A DNA stretch of 64,000 nt from Nitrincola salilacus (lineage in GTDB: Bacteria; Pseudomonadota; Gammaproteobacteria; Pseudomonadales; Balneatricaceae): NCBI RefSeq assembly GCF_046271865.1, contig NZ_CP176580.1:4650001-4714000 (forward strand), in the 5' to 3' direction. The notes below the pieces were generated by a model that saw nothing but the letters and a program-made list of their open reading frames with translations, was not told the DNA's origin and searched no databases. The position numbers were made by a program, and so were the translations under genes. Positions 34,777-47,243 of the stretch are shown one piece after another (positions within the stretch are counted from its first letter, which is position 1; every line of letters starts with the position of its first letter).

Positions 34777-35913
34777 CTAGCGGCTCTCCAGCCACTGGCC
34801 CGGATTAACAGACTTTCCATTATTACGGATCGCAAAATACAGCGCAGGTTCCTCATGGCCACCACTATTTCCGGCCACAGCAACGGCTTCTCCACCGCCT
34901 ACCCAATCGCCAGGCTCACGAAACAGGCTCTGATTATGTCCATAGAGACTCATGTAGCCGCCGCCGTGATCAAGGATCAGTAACAACCCGTACCCTCTGA
35001 GCCAGTCGGCAAACACGACTCGACCATGATGCACCGATCTGACTTCAGTATTATCGGCGGCTGAAATCAGCACCCCTTCGTAACTCAACTCATTACGTAC
35101 ACTACCATAACTGCGGAGCACTCTGCCCTGCAGCGGCCAGGAAAGTTTTCCCTTGCGCTCGGTAAATGTCTGGTTGTCTGTGTTCATCAGGCGCGAACGC
35201 TCAAGGTTGCGCTGAATCTCAGCCAGCACCTGTTCCAGACGCTCCTGATCACTCTGCAGCGTGACAAGCTGCTGCTGATTCTGAGCCAATGCGGCCTGCA
35301 GCTCCTTCAGTGCGGTGCTGCGCTGAACTCTGGCCTGATTTAACGCAACCTCTCGCGCTTGCAGTGACTCTCGCCGATTGATCCGGTCCTGTTCAGCTGC
35401 AGTGATCTCCTGGCGAGTTTTCTCCAACATGCGCAGTTGCTCCTGATAGTCCTGAAGCTGCTGTACCAGCGCACTGTTCACATGATCATAATAGCGCAGG
35501 ACTCTATCCAGCTGCTCCGGGTCCTGCTGCATCAACAGGAGTTGTAGACGTGGCTGCCGTCCCTGACGATACTGATCCCGTAAAAGATCAGCGATCAACT
35601 CACGCCGTTGATCGAGCAGGGACTCCAGCTCGCCTCTTTGCTGCTGCAAACCGCTCAGACGTTGCTCCAGGGTCGCAAGCTCTGTATCCATTGCTCGGAC
35701 CTCTGCCGTGACCCGCCCCACTTCGCGTTCAGCATCACGCAGAGCCTCTTCCTCTTTACGCTGCTGACCCGTTTGCTGACCAATTGATGCCTGCAGGCGG
35801 GTTATGTCCTTTTTCAGTTGCTGAATCTGAGCGGCAGTAGCCTCAGGATCAGCAGCCAGAACGGGCTGCATCACCAGTAAGACAAGCAGAGATATCGCTG
35901 CAAATAACTTCAC
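34777..35913 (-). CDS. envC: Murein hydrolase activator EnvC
   Basis: A 378-residue periplasmic protein with a signal peptide (about 1-20), a long coiled coil (about 25-245) and a C-terminal M23/LytM domain. The zinc motif is degraded: YEGV replaces the usual HxGxD, while YGHN remains. That is expected for EnvC, which activates amidases rather than cutting murein. In E. coli it is recruited by FtsEX, whose genes are also in this window. It starts 16 bp after gpmI and ends 20 bp before ctpA. Confidence 0.94.
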   Translation of the reverse strand: MKLFAAISLLVLLVMQPVLAADPEATAAQIQQLKKDITRLQASIGQQTGQQRKEEEALRDAEREVGRVTAEVRAMDTELATLEQRLSGLQQQRGELESLLDQRRELIADLLRDQYRQGRQPRLQLLLMQQDPEQLDRVLRYYDHVNSALVQQLQDYQEQLRMLEKTRQEITAAEQDRINRRESLQAREVALNQARVQRSTALKELQAALAQNQQQLVTLQSDQERLEQVLAEIQRNLERSRLMNTDNQTFTERKGKLSWPLQGRVLRSYGSVRNELSYEGVLISAADNTEVRSVHHGRVVFADWLRGYGLLLILDHGGGYMSLYGHNQSLFREPGDWVGGGEAVAVAGNSGGHEEPALYFAIRNNGKSVNPGQWLESR

Positions 35914-35928
35914 GCGTGACAGACTCGC

Positions 35929-37479
35929 TCAATGTTCAACTAACGAATGCCCCGTCATCTCGGCTGGAGGCGTCAGGTCCATCAGATCGAGCAGTGTCGG
36001 TGCGAGATCACAGAGGGAACCATCCCTGAGCGTGATACTGCTCTTTTTCGGCCCATCATAGATCAACGCAACCGGCCAGTTGGTGTGTGCCGTATGCGGC
36101 TGTCCGGTAACCGGATCCAGCATCAACTCGACATTACCGTGATCGGCAGTGATGAGTGTTTCTCCGTCCACTTCGGCCATCGCTGCCAGCACACGCTCAA
36201 GACACTTATCAATACACTCCACGGCTTTCACGGCAGCATCAAACTTGCCGGTATGCCCAACCATGTCACCATTGGCAAAGTTACACACAATCAGATCATA
36301 GTCACGACTCAAAATCGCCTCGACCAGCTTGTCTGTTACCTCTGGTGCGCTCATTTCAGGCTGCAGATCGTAGGTGGCCACCTGGGGTGAGGGCACCAGA
36401 ATGCGCTGTTCACCTGGATAGACCGCCTCCTGTCCGCCATTGAAAAAGAAGGTGACGTGCGCGTATTTCTCGGTTTCAGAGATGCGCAGCTGTGTCCTGC
36501 CCTGAGCAGACAGAAACTCACCCAGATCATTCTTCAGTGGTGTGGGCGGGAAGGCACAGGATGCCTTGATACTGGCGGCATACTCGGTCAGCATCACGAA
36601 GTCTGCCAGTGCGGGTCTGGCACGACGTTCGAAGCCATCAAACTCACCACCCTCTACAAACGCACGTGTTATTTCGCGCGAACGATCAGGACGGAAATTG
36701 GCGCAGATAATGGCATCACCATCCTGTATCACACCCTTCGGGTGACCAGCCATATCGGTAATCACGGTTGCCTGAACAAACTCATCATTCTCATCACGTG
36801 CATAGGCCTCGGCAAGCGCCTGCTGCGGTGACTGTGCACGGAAAGGCGCTTCACCCAGCGTCATCGCATCATAGGCCTTGGTAACACGATCCCAGCGATT
36901 ATCCCGGTCCATAGCAAAATAGCGCCCGACAATCGTAGCGACAGCGCCTGTGCCAAGGCGTTTAAACACGGCTTCTGCTGCTGCGATTGACGGCTCTGCG
37001 GAGCGTGGAGGCATATCCCGACCATCCAGAATCGCGTGCAGGAACACCTTTGTGTGACCGCGCTTAACCGCCATCTCAACCAGCGCAAAGAGGTGCTCTT
37101 CATGGCTGTGGACACCGCCGGGAGATAGCAGCCCGAAGATGTGCACGGCGCCCTTGCTCTCCTGTGCCTTGTCCATGGCTCCTGTCAGAGCTGGATTTTC
37201 GAAAAAGTCGCCGTCATTGATCGATTTCGATATGCGTGTGAAGTTCTGATAAACCACTCTGCCGGCACCGATGTTCATGTGTCCGACCTCTGAATTACCC
37301 ATCTGACCCTCAGGCAGGCCGACAGCCAAACCGGAGGTGGCAATCCGTGAGTTGGGGTTATTTGCCAATAAACTATCCCAGACTGGCGTCTGGGCTGCTT
37401 CAATCGCGGAAGAGGCTGTGGACTCGATGCCATAGCCATCCAGGATCAACAGTGCCTTGGTTGCTCTTGCTGTTTTCAT
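35929..37479 (-). CDS. gpmI: 2,3-bisphosphoglycerate-independent phosphoglycerate mutase
   Basis: A 516-residue manganese-dependent glycolytic enzyme. The nucleophilic serine loop is GQMGNSEVGHMNIGAG, and further metal motifs are LDGRDMPPRSA, NFANGDMVGHTG and TADHGNVE. Length is standard (about 510-515). First gene of gpmI-envC-ctpA-yibQ and divergent from the rhodanese-grxC-secB run, an arrangement shared by many gammaproteobacteria. Confidence 0.97.
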   Translation of the reverse strand: MKTARATKALLILDGYGIESTASSAIEAAQTPVWDSLLANNPNSRIATSGLAVGLPEGQMGNSEVGHMNIGAGRVVYQNFTRISKSINDGDFFENPALTGAMDKAQESKGAVHIFGLLSPGGVHSHEEHLFALVEMAVKRGHTKVFLHAILDGRDMPPRSAEPSIAAAEAVFKRLGTGAVATIVGRYFAMDRDNRWDRVTKAYDAMTLGEAPFRAQSPQQALAEAYARDENDEFVQATVITDMAGHPKGVIQDGDAIICANFRPDRSREITRAFVEGGEFDGFERRARPALADFVMLTEYAASIKASCAFPPTPLKNDLGEFLSAQGRTQLRISETEKYAHVTFFFNGGQEAVYPGEQRILVPSPQVATYDLQPEMSAPEVTDKLVEAILSRDYDLIVCNFANGDMVGHTGKFDAAVKAVECIDKCLERVLAAMAEVDGETLITADHGNVELMLDPVTGQPHTAHTNWPVALIYDGPKKSSITLRDGSLCDLAPTLLDLMDLTPPAEMTGHSLVEH

Positions 37480-37638
37480 TTATCTGCCATATTGCTGTTT
37501 ATAATTTAATTATGTTGTTTATTTTACTGACATCACCGGATTATAGCTAACGGTTACCACCTGGCACTTATACCGCAGGCCCGTACATTGTATACTTATG
37601 CGCCTGTTGAAAAGTCAGATTGCCAAGCGGAACTCATA

Positions 37639-38055
37639 ATGGAAAGACTGATCGAATTTGCGATAACACACTACTATCTCGTACTCGCCTGGTTTGCCAC
37701 CCTGGCTGTCCTTCTGTGGACAGAGCAGAGGAAAGCCGGCAAGTCTGTCACTCCCGCTGAGGCAACCCGGATGATCAATAAAGAATCAGCTGTGGTCGTC
37801 GATATCCGCACCAAAAAAGAGTGGGATACCGGGCATATAACCGGTGCCAAACATATCCCCTTTGCGGATATGGACAGACGCCTGTCTGAGTTGGATAAGC
37901 TCAAAGAGAAGCCCATCATCATCGTCTGTAATCTCGGCCAGACAGCAGGCAGTGCCGGCAAGAAGCTGAAGACGGCTGGATTCACCAATGTGATGCGCCT
38001 GTCCGGTGGTATTACGGAGTGGAAAGCTCAGAACATGCCTGTGGTTAAAAAGTAA
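37639..38055 (+). CDS. Membrane-anchored rhodanese (YibN-like)
   Basis: A 138-residue protein with one N-terminal membrane segment (about residues 10-27) followed by a single cytoplasmic rhodanese domain. The conserved VVDIRTKKEWDTGHITGAKHIPF block and the active Cys97 in IIIVCNLGQTAG are present. The start is the ATG at 37639; an upstream frame adds unconserved residues. First of the rhodanese-grxC-secB run, with 2 bp before grxC. Sulfur-transfer substrate unknown. Confidence 0.92.
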   Translation: MERLIEFAITHYYLVLAWFATLAVLLWTEQRKAGKSVTPAEATRMINKESAVVVDIRTKKEWDTGHITGAKHIPFADMDRRLSELDKLKEKPIIIVCNLGQTAGSAGKKLKTAGFTNVMRLSGGITEWKAQNMPVVKK

Positions 38056-38057
38056 TT

Positions 38058-38318
38058 ATGGCTGAAATTACACTCTACACAACACGCTGGTGTCCCTTCT
38101 GTGTCCGTGCAAAAAGCCTGCTGGATCAGAAAAAAGCCTCTTATACCGAGCTGGACATCAACAGCTCTCCTGAGCTTCGCAAGGAGATGATGGAGCGCAG
38201 TGGACGCAGAAGCGTCCCTCAGATTTTTATCAACAGTCACCATGTTGGTGGCTGTGATGACCTGTTTGCACTTGAATATCAAGGCAAGCTCGACCCGCTG
38301 CTCGCCGAGCACGACTGA
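38058..38318 (+). CDS. grxC: Glutaredoxin 3
   Basis: An 86-residue glutathione-dependent disulfide reductase. The dithiol active site CPFC is at residues 12-15; the SVPQIFI cis-Pro loop and HVGGCDDLFAL glutathione-binding block are complete. It sits between the rhodanese and secB genes (2 and 22 bp gaps), as in E. coli and Pseudomonas. Confidence 0.97.
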   Translation: MAEITLYTTRWCPFCVRAKSLLDQKKASYTELDINSSPELRKEMMERSGRRSVPQIFINSHHVGGCDDLFALEYQGKLDPLLAEHD

Positions 38319-38340
38319 CAATCAAGCAAAGGAATTACTC

Positions 38341-38805
38341 ATGTCCGAGAATGAAAACAAACCACAGTTCGCCATGCAGCGTGTTTACCTGAAAGATGCC
38401 TCTCTGGAAACTCCCGCTGGCCCGCAGGTATTCACCAAAGCCTGGAAGCCTGAAGTAAAGCTGGACCTGAACACCAAGACACTGGCACTGGACGAAACTC
38501 ACTATGAAGTGGTTCTGACAGTCACTGCCACTGTTAACAATGAAGAGGTTCCATCACTGCTGGTCGAAATTCACCAGGCAGGTATCTTCATGATCAGTGG
38601 TCTGAGCCAGGATGATCTGGAACACACTCTGGGTGCGTTTTGCCCGAACATTCTGTTCCCATATGCTCGCGAAGCTGTTGATAACTTCATTACCCGCGCA
38701 AGCTTCCCTCCTCTCATGCTGGCACCGGTCAACTTCGATGCCCTGTATGCACAGCAGAAGCAGCGTCAGCAGGCAGAAGCACAGCCTACAGAAGCAGCAC
38801 ACTGA
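38341..38805 (+). CDS. secB: Protein-export chaperone SecB
   Basis: A 154-residue homotetrameric chaperone that keeps preproteins unfolded and hands them to SecA. The family blocks FAMQRVYLKDASLETP, QAGIF and CPNILFPYAREAVDNFITRASFPPLMLAPVNFDALY are intact. The C-terminal tail is Gln/Ala/Glu rich. gpsA, often next in related genomes, is absent: a convergent broken gene follows instead. Confidence 0.97.
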   Translation: MSENENKPQFAMQRVYLKDASLETPAGPQVFTKAWKPEVKLDLNTKTLALDETHYEVVLTVTATVNNEEVPSLLVEIHQAGIFMISGLSQDDLEHTLGAFCPNILFPYAREAVDNFITRASFPPLMLAPVNFDALYAQQKQRQQAEAQPTEAAH

Positions 38806-38891
38806 TCACTCAGTAGCTCTTCTTCAGCGATACAAGACCGTACAGCATCTGATGAATGCAGACGCTGTGCGGCTTGATTCATCCTTCTCCT

Positions 38892-39537
38892 CTATAGCGC
38901 CATCCCTTCCGGCATTTTACTGCGTCGGGAAATATGCCCCCGGATATTAAACAGCTCAAACACTCCTGCCAGATGCTTTGCAACCTTCTGATCGCCAATC
39001 TGCTGCAACAAAGCCACTGCAACCTCTGCCGTACATAGCTGGCCTGGTTCAATCGCCTGCCTGAGCTTATAGCTGCTCTCGAAGCTTGCTTCAGGTTCAA
39101 TAACAGGTAGATCGACTGTGTCTGAACATCCGCCTTGCCTGACGCCAGGTGCCATCCAGAATAATAAATACTGGCCTGCGCCCATCACTGGGTAGAGGAT
39201 TACTTATCATACGATGTTGATAGTCTGCGCCGCCAGGGAACACAATACAGGGGGCCAGACTCGAATCATCCAGAAGCGCCTGAAAAGCTGATCCAGGCAC
39301 CTGCCGTGACCACTCTGATGATGCTGAACCAGCAACCGAACTAAGTATCAGGCGTCCTGTATTACTGGGCTTATAGAACTCATTATGATGTGTCAGCAAC
39401 CAGAAAGTAGCACGTGATGCGATCGGCTGGCATTCGGCACAGATACACAGATCCACACGCAGTCGACAACGCTCACAGCGTTGGGTTTTAGAGCCTCTGG
39501 CAATAAAAGGTTTACGCGGTGAATCGATTAAATACAT
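38892..39537 (-). pseudogene. DTW-domain tRNA aminocarboxypropyltransferase-like gene, frameshifted
   Basis: The first frame (39097-39537) encodes a DTW-family N-terminus with the cysteine cluster CERCRLRVDLCICAEC, LLTHHNEFYKPSNTGRL, FPGG and DGTWRQARRMFRHS, then stops. The rest of the domain (LPVIEPEASFESSYKLRQ, EPGQLCTAEVAVALL) continues in another minus-strand frame down to 38892. The break lies near 39108-39125, just after the catalytic DTW-like DGTW motif, and a few residues expected between MFRHS and LPV are missing. Family members modify uridine to acp3U in tRNA. Either a genuine frameshift/deletion or a sequencing error; the rest of both frames is well conserved, so any inactivation is recent. 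Confidence 0.82.
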
Positions 39538-39579
39538 AGCGGCTAGACCTGCAGCAAGCTCAAAAGCTGATTATAAAAC

Positions 39580-39614
39580 GCAAAAACCCCCGATCTCGAA
39601 GAGACCGGGGGCTG
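39580..39614 (-). terminator. rRNA operon terminator
   Basis: CCCCCGGTCTC-TTCG-AGATCGGGGG (one mismatch) on the minus strand, followed by TTTTTGCGTTTT. It lies just after the 5S gene. Confidence 0.88.
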
Positions 39615-39624
39615 CGGTATTAAG

Positions 39625-39741
39625 TGCCTGGCGATGACCTACTCTCGCATGGGGAGACCCCACACTACCATCGGCGATGACGCGTTTCACTTCTGAGTTC
39701 GGTATGGGATCAGGTGGTGCCACGTCTCTATGGTCGCCAGA
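39625..39741 (-). rRNA. rrf: 5S ribosomal RNA
   Basis: About 117 bases. On the minus strand it begins TCTGGCGACCATAG and ends GTCATCGCCAGGCA, with the usual complementary ends and the CCGAACTCAGAAGTGAAACG core. Ends are approximate to a few bases. Confidence 0.95.
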
Positions 39742-39882
39742 CAAAACTGGAACAACCGGGATCTGAAGTCTGTACTTGATGCGTCTTTTGGTTATTACCT
39801 GTCGCAACTGTTACTTACGACATGTCTACAACACAAGCTCAATCAGCTGTCTTTACAATCAATCTTTCAGCATTCAACCAAA

Positions 39883-39899
39883 CGCCTTCGGCGTTATAT

Positions 39900-39906
<7 letters not shown>
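39883..39906 (-). other. 23S rRNA processing stem, 3' arm
   Basis: This arm pairs with 42785-42807 over about 22 bp with one bulge. The two flank the 23S gene and form the RNase III processing stem of the pre-rRNA. Confidence 0.75.
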
Positions 39907-42791
<2,885 letters not shown>

Positions 42792-42906
42792 ATATAACCC
42801 GAAGGCGTCTGTTCAATTGAATGCTTATTACGATTGATTCGCCAATTGGCGCTTGTATTGCGTCGACAAAACGCAATCAAGTTTGTTACTTTCTTCAGAT
42901 CCAGAT

Positions 42907-42917
42907 TGTTAAAGAGC
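42907..42917 (-). promoter_or_regulatory. boxA antitermination site in the rRNA spacer
   Basis: Minus strand GCTCTTTAACA, matching the consensus boxA of rRNA operons that binds NusB/NusE. Confidence 0.85.
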
Positions 42918-42999
42918 GTTTAAAGCATGAGCTTTAAACCCTGGACTCAGCACGCATCAAACTGCGCGTGTGAATACACGGTTTAGAACTCTACTTTCC

Positions 43000-43025
43000 G
43001 ATCAGGTAATACAAGTGAACGCTTG
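43000..43025 (-). other. 16S rRNA processing stem, 3' arm
   Basis: The 26 bases pair with 44709-44734, upstream of the 16S gene, with two mismatches. Together they form the RNase III stem enclosing 16S rRNA. Confidence 0.8.
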
Positions 43026-43044
43026 CCAAGGTCTCGCTATCGTT

Positions 43045-44597
<1,553 letters not shown>

Positions 44598-44708
44598 TAA
44601 ATCAGCGTATCAACAGCAAGCTGCCGATACTTAATGCATGCTCAGACAAAAACAACACTAAATGAATTTAGGTTACTTGTCTGATTAAGCTTGTGTGCTT
44701 AACCTCGA

Positions 44709-44749
44709 CAAGCGCCCACTTGTATTACCTGATCAACTTGTTAAAGAGC
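44709..44749 (-). promoter_or_regulatory. rRNA leader: boxA and 16S processing stem 5' arm
   Basis: Minus strand boxA GCTCTTTAACA lies at 44739-44749, followed by the 26-base 5' arm of the 16S processing stem at 44709-44734. Confidence 0.85.
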
Positions 44750-44798
44750 GGCTTGAGCACCCGCCGTAGCGGTGTTTATTGTCTCAAGCGAGGTGCGT

Positions 44799-44860
44799 AT
44801 TCTACATGACTCAGATCACCTGTCAACAGACTTTTGTAATAAAACTACAATATGTTTGTT
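44799..44860 (-). promoter_or_regulatory. rRNA operon P1-type promoter
   Basis: On the minus strand a perfect -35 TTGACA (44821-44826), a 16-bp spacer and -10 TAGAAT (44799-44804) are followed by a GC-rich discriminator (ACGCACC), the stringent-control hallmark. The A/T-rich stretch at 44827-44860 looks like an UP element. It lies about 200 bp upstream of the 16S gene. The rest of 44598-44902 holds no gene. Confidence 0.88.
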
Positions 44861-44902
44861 GCGGGATAGAACAGCCACGAATGCGCGGAATTCAATTATA
44901 GA

Positions 44903-45667
44903 TCAGCTTTCAGATTCCTGCTCACTTTCTTTGGCAACAGGTTTACGGAAAGCGACTTTAGACAAAAAAAGGCCCAGTTCGAACAACAGCCACATGGGTA
45001 ACGCAAGAAGACTCTGCGAAATGATGTCCGGTGGTGTCAGCAACATTCCGACGATAAAGCAGACCACAACGACATAAGCCCGCTTACTGGCAAGACTTTC
45101 CGCCGAAACGGCACCTGAACGGATCAGCAACATTGTGGCAATCGGAATCTCGAACACTATCCCGAAAGCGAAGAACAGCTTGAGCACGAAATTCAGATAG
45201 CTGCTGATATCTGTCATGATCGCCACGTTTTCCGGGCCAACACTGGTAAAGAAGCCAAACAACAACGGAAAGACAACAAAATAGGCGAAGGCAATACCAG
45301 TATAAAAAAGCACAATACTGGATAACAGCAACGGGATAGCCAAGCGCTTTTCGTTCAGATACAGTCCCGGGGCAATAAATGCCCAGATCTGATGAAGTAT
45401 ATAGGGCATCGACAAGCAGATAGCTGCCACCAGCGTCAACTTGAAAGGGGCAAAGAAGGGAGAGGTGACGTCTGTCGCAATCATGCTGGTGCCTTCCGGC
45501 AACAGCGCTGTCAGCGGAGCCGACAGCCAAGTATAAAGATCATTGGCAAAGTAAAACAGACACAGAAATATCACCAGCACTGCCAGCACACTGTACATCA
45601 GGCGCTGACGCAACTCCACAAGGTGAGAGATCAGGGGCTGCTCCTGTTCCTGGGGTGTTTCACTCAT
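44903..45667 (-). CDS. tatC: Sec-independent translocase subunit TatC
   Basis: A 254-residue six-span inner-membrane protein that recognises twin-arginine signal peptides. The N-terminal HLVELRQRL motif with its conserved Glu, the FAPFKLTLVAAICLSMPYILHQIWAFIAPGLY loop region and the ALPMWLLFELG end are intact. The first base of its ATG lies in the tatB stop, giving coupled translation. Last gene of ubiB-hisI-hisE-tatABC. Confidence 0.97.
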   Translation of the reverse strand: MSETPQEQEQPLISHLVELRQRLMYSVLAVLVIFLCLFYFANDLYTWLSAPLTALLPEGTSMIATDVTSPFFAPFKLTLVAAICLSMPYILHQIWAFIAPGLYLNEKRLAIPLLLSSIVLFYTGIAFAYFVVFPLLFGFFTSVGPENVAIMTDISSYLNFVLKLFFAFGIVFEIPIATMLLIRSGAVSAESLASKRAYVVVVCFIVGMLLTPPDIISQSLLALPMWLLFELGLFLSKVAFRKPVAKESEQESES

Positions 45668-46068
45668 CAGGGTTTGCTTTCACTGTCAGTTGAGGTGTTT
45701 TGTTGTGGTGTGCTTGCTGGAGTAGCGGGCGCTGTGCCTGGTGATGTATCTGATGAAGGGTCAGCCACGGGCTGTTCATGGCTGGACTCATCAACCACAT
45801 CACGCACCTGATCACCAGCTTCCTTGAAGGGCTTGGTCATTGAGCGCAGCTCTTTATCGAGCTCGTCTTTGGTGATTGCGGCCGTTCTGCGCAACTCATC
45901 GATGCGCAGCTCTTCATTGATCTCACGCTGAATGCTGTTGACTGAGCGCTTTATCTTGCCGAACCATAGACCACAGGTCCGCACCGCCACAGGCAGTTTT
46001 TCCGGACCAAGTACCAGCAGCGCAACAACACTGACAATGAGAATTTCAGCAAACCCGATATCAAACAT
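45667..46068 (-). CDS. tatB: Sec-independent translocase subunit TatB
   Basis: A 133-residue protein with one N-terminal membrane helix (MFDIGFAEILIVSVVALLVLGPEKLP), an amphipathic helix and a long acidic, Pro/Ser/Thr-rich tail. The conserved Glu8, GPEKLP hinge and LRxDELRR region identify TatB rather than TatA. Its stop overlaps tatC. Confidence 0.95.
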   Translation of the reverse strand: MFDIGFAEILIVSVVALLVLGPEKLPVAVRTCGLWFGKIKRSVNSIQREINEELRIDELRRTAAITKDELDKELRSMTKPFKEAGDQVRDVVDESSHEQPVADPSSDTSPGTAPATPASTPQQNTSTDSESKP

Positions 46069-46079
46069 CTGCGAATGTC

Positions 46080-46349
46080 TTATTTATCAACGTTGCTTTC
46101 TTCTTTCTTCTGAGCAGCGCTCTGTCCTTCCTTGAACTCAGCATCATCTGCATTCAGCTGCTTCTTGGCCGCGATATCAGCCGATTCCTTTTCCTTCTCG
46201 GCTTCCTCTTCGCTCATGGCCTTTTTGAAGCCCTTGACCGCACCACCCAGGTCACCGCCAAGGCTGCGCAATTTCTTGGTTCCGAAAATCAGGATAATAA
46301 TCCCCAGAACGATCAACAGTTGCCAGATACTGATTCCACCAAAGCCCAT
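46080..46349 (-). CDS. tatA: Sec-independent translocase subunit TatA
   Basis: An 89-residue pore-forming subunit: one helix (ISIWQLLIVLGIIILIFG), the FGTKKLRSLGGDLGGAVKGFKKAM amphipathic helix and an acidic tail. The conserved Gln10 and Phe of the FGTKKL hinge are present. It starts tatABC, 73 bp after the hisE stop. Confidence 0.96.
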   Translation of the reverse strand: MGFGGISIWQLLIVLGIIILIFGTKKLRSLGGDLGGAVKGFKKAMSEEEAEKEKESADIAAKKQLNADDAEFKEGQSAAQKKEESNVDK

Positions 46350-46422
46350 TATTATTCTCCGCTAAGATCAAGAAGGTTATGCCCTGCCGCGACACGGTGT
46401 GCAACAGGGAAAAAACAACGAT

Positions 46423-46758
46423 TTACTTATCTTGCTGGCGTGATGCCTTTTCTTCAAGTCCGGATATATCAAAACGTCTTGCCAGCTCATCAATAACCGC
46501 TTGAGAGCTCTCCCCCAATTGAGACAACATGACAAGGGTATGAAACCACAGATCTGCTGTTTCGTATATCAGGTCGGCATTGTCGCCACTGGCCGCAGCG
46601 TCTTTTGCTGCAATCACGGTTTCGACTGCCTCTTCACCGACCTTTTCCAGTATTTTATTCAGCCCCTTGGCATACAGAGATGCCACATAGGAGCTGTCAG
46701 CATCGGCTGTTTTCCGCTGCTGCAGTATGTGATCCAGCTGCGCCAGTACGTCAGTCAT
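46423..46758 (-). CDS. hisE: Phosphoribosyl-ATP pyrophosphatase
   Basis: A 111-residue MazG-like pyrophosphatase for the second step of histidine synthesis. The metal-binding EExxE pattern is in KVGEEAVETVIAA and continues with EtADLWFHTLVML. It is encoded separately from HisI, 4 bp downstream of it, as in Pseudomonas, where tatABC also follows. Confidence 0.96.
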   Translation of the reverse strand: MTDVLAQLDHILQQRKTADADSSYVASLYAKGLNKILEKVGEEAVETVIAAKDAAASGDNADLIYETADLWFHTLVMLSQLGESSQAVIDELARRFDISGLEEKASRQQDK

Positions 46759-46762
46759 ATCA

Positions 46763-47173
46763 TTACGCCTTGTCTGTATAGATGGCTGCAGGGTCCTTCA
46801 GCACCTCATCCACCACTTCCCATTCACCCGCAGGTGTCAGGCGGCGAAAAAAGCAGCTTTCACGCCCTGTGTGGCAGGCGATACCACCCAGCTGTTCAAT
46901 TGTCAGCAGCACGACATCACCATCGCAATCCAGTCGTAACTCATGCAGTTTCTGCACATGGCCGGACTCCTCCCCCTTACGCCAGAGCTTCTGACGTGAA
47001 CGGGTCCAGTATACGGCTCGACCTTCCGTTGCTGTCAGCTCAAGTGCCTCACGATTCATCCAGGCAACCATCATGATACGCCCGCTATTAACGTCCTGAG
47101 CAATGGCAGGCACCAGCCCGTCTTCATCCCATTTGACTTCATCCAGCCAGCTTATCGACATCACCCTATCCAT
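46763..47173 (-). CDS. hisI: Phosphoribosyl-AMP cyclohydrolase
   Basis: A 136-residue zinc enzyme for the third step of histidine synthesis. The metal-binding LDCDGDVVLL and CHTGRESCFFR motifs are intact, as are MVAWMNREAL and AVYWTRSRQKLWRKGEESGH. A second ATG at codon 5 (47161) is an equally plausible start, with AGGG immediately before it. Partner of the adjacent hisE. Confidence 0.96.
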   Translation of the reverse strand: MDRVMSISWLDEVKWDEDGLVPAIAQDVNSGRIMMVAWMNREALELTATEGRAVYWTRSRQKLWRKGEESGHVQKLHELRLDCDGDVVLLTIEQLGGIACHTGRESCFFRRLTPAGEWEVVDEVLKDPAAIYTDKA

Positions 47174-47243
47174 CGTAAATTATTCAGGCGTCCAAGCATA
47201 ACCGATCATCTTCGTAACAGCCAGACACTGATACAGGCACCCG

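Larger units (their letters stand above)
42792..43044 (-). other. 16S-23S spacer without tRNA genes
   Basis: The 253-bp internal transcribed spacer has no recognisable tRNA: neither the Ile/Ala pair nor a Glu gene, since the TTCGAATC/GGTTCGA T-arm patterns and the 7-bp acceptor pairs are missing. It holds a boxA (42907-42917) and the 3' arm of the 16S processing stem (43000-43025). Confidence 0.8.

Noticed and set aside
39097..39130. Programmed frameshift in the DTW gene
   Set aside because: No slippery heptamer or downstream stimulator is evident and residues are missing at the junction, so mutation or error is simpler.
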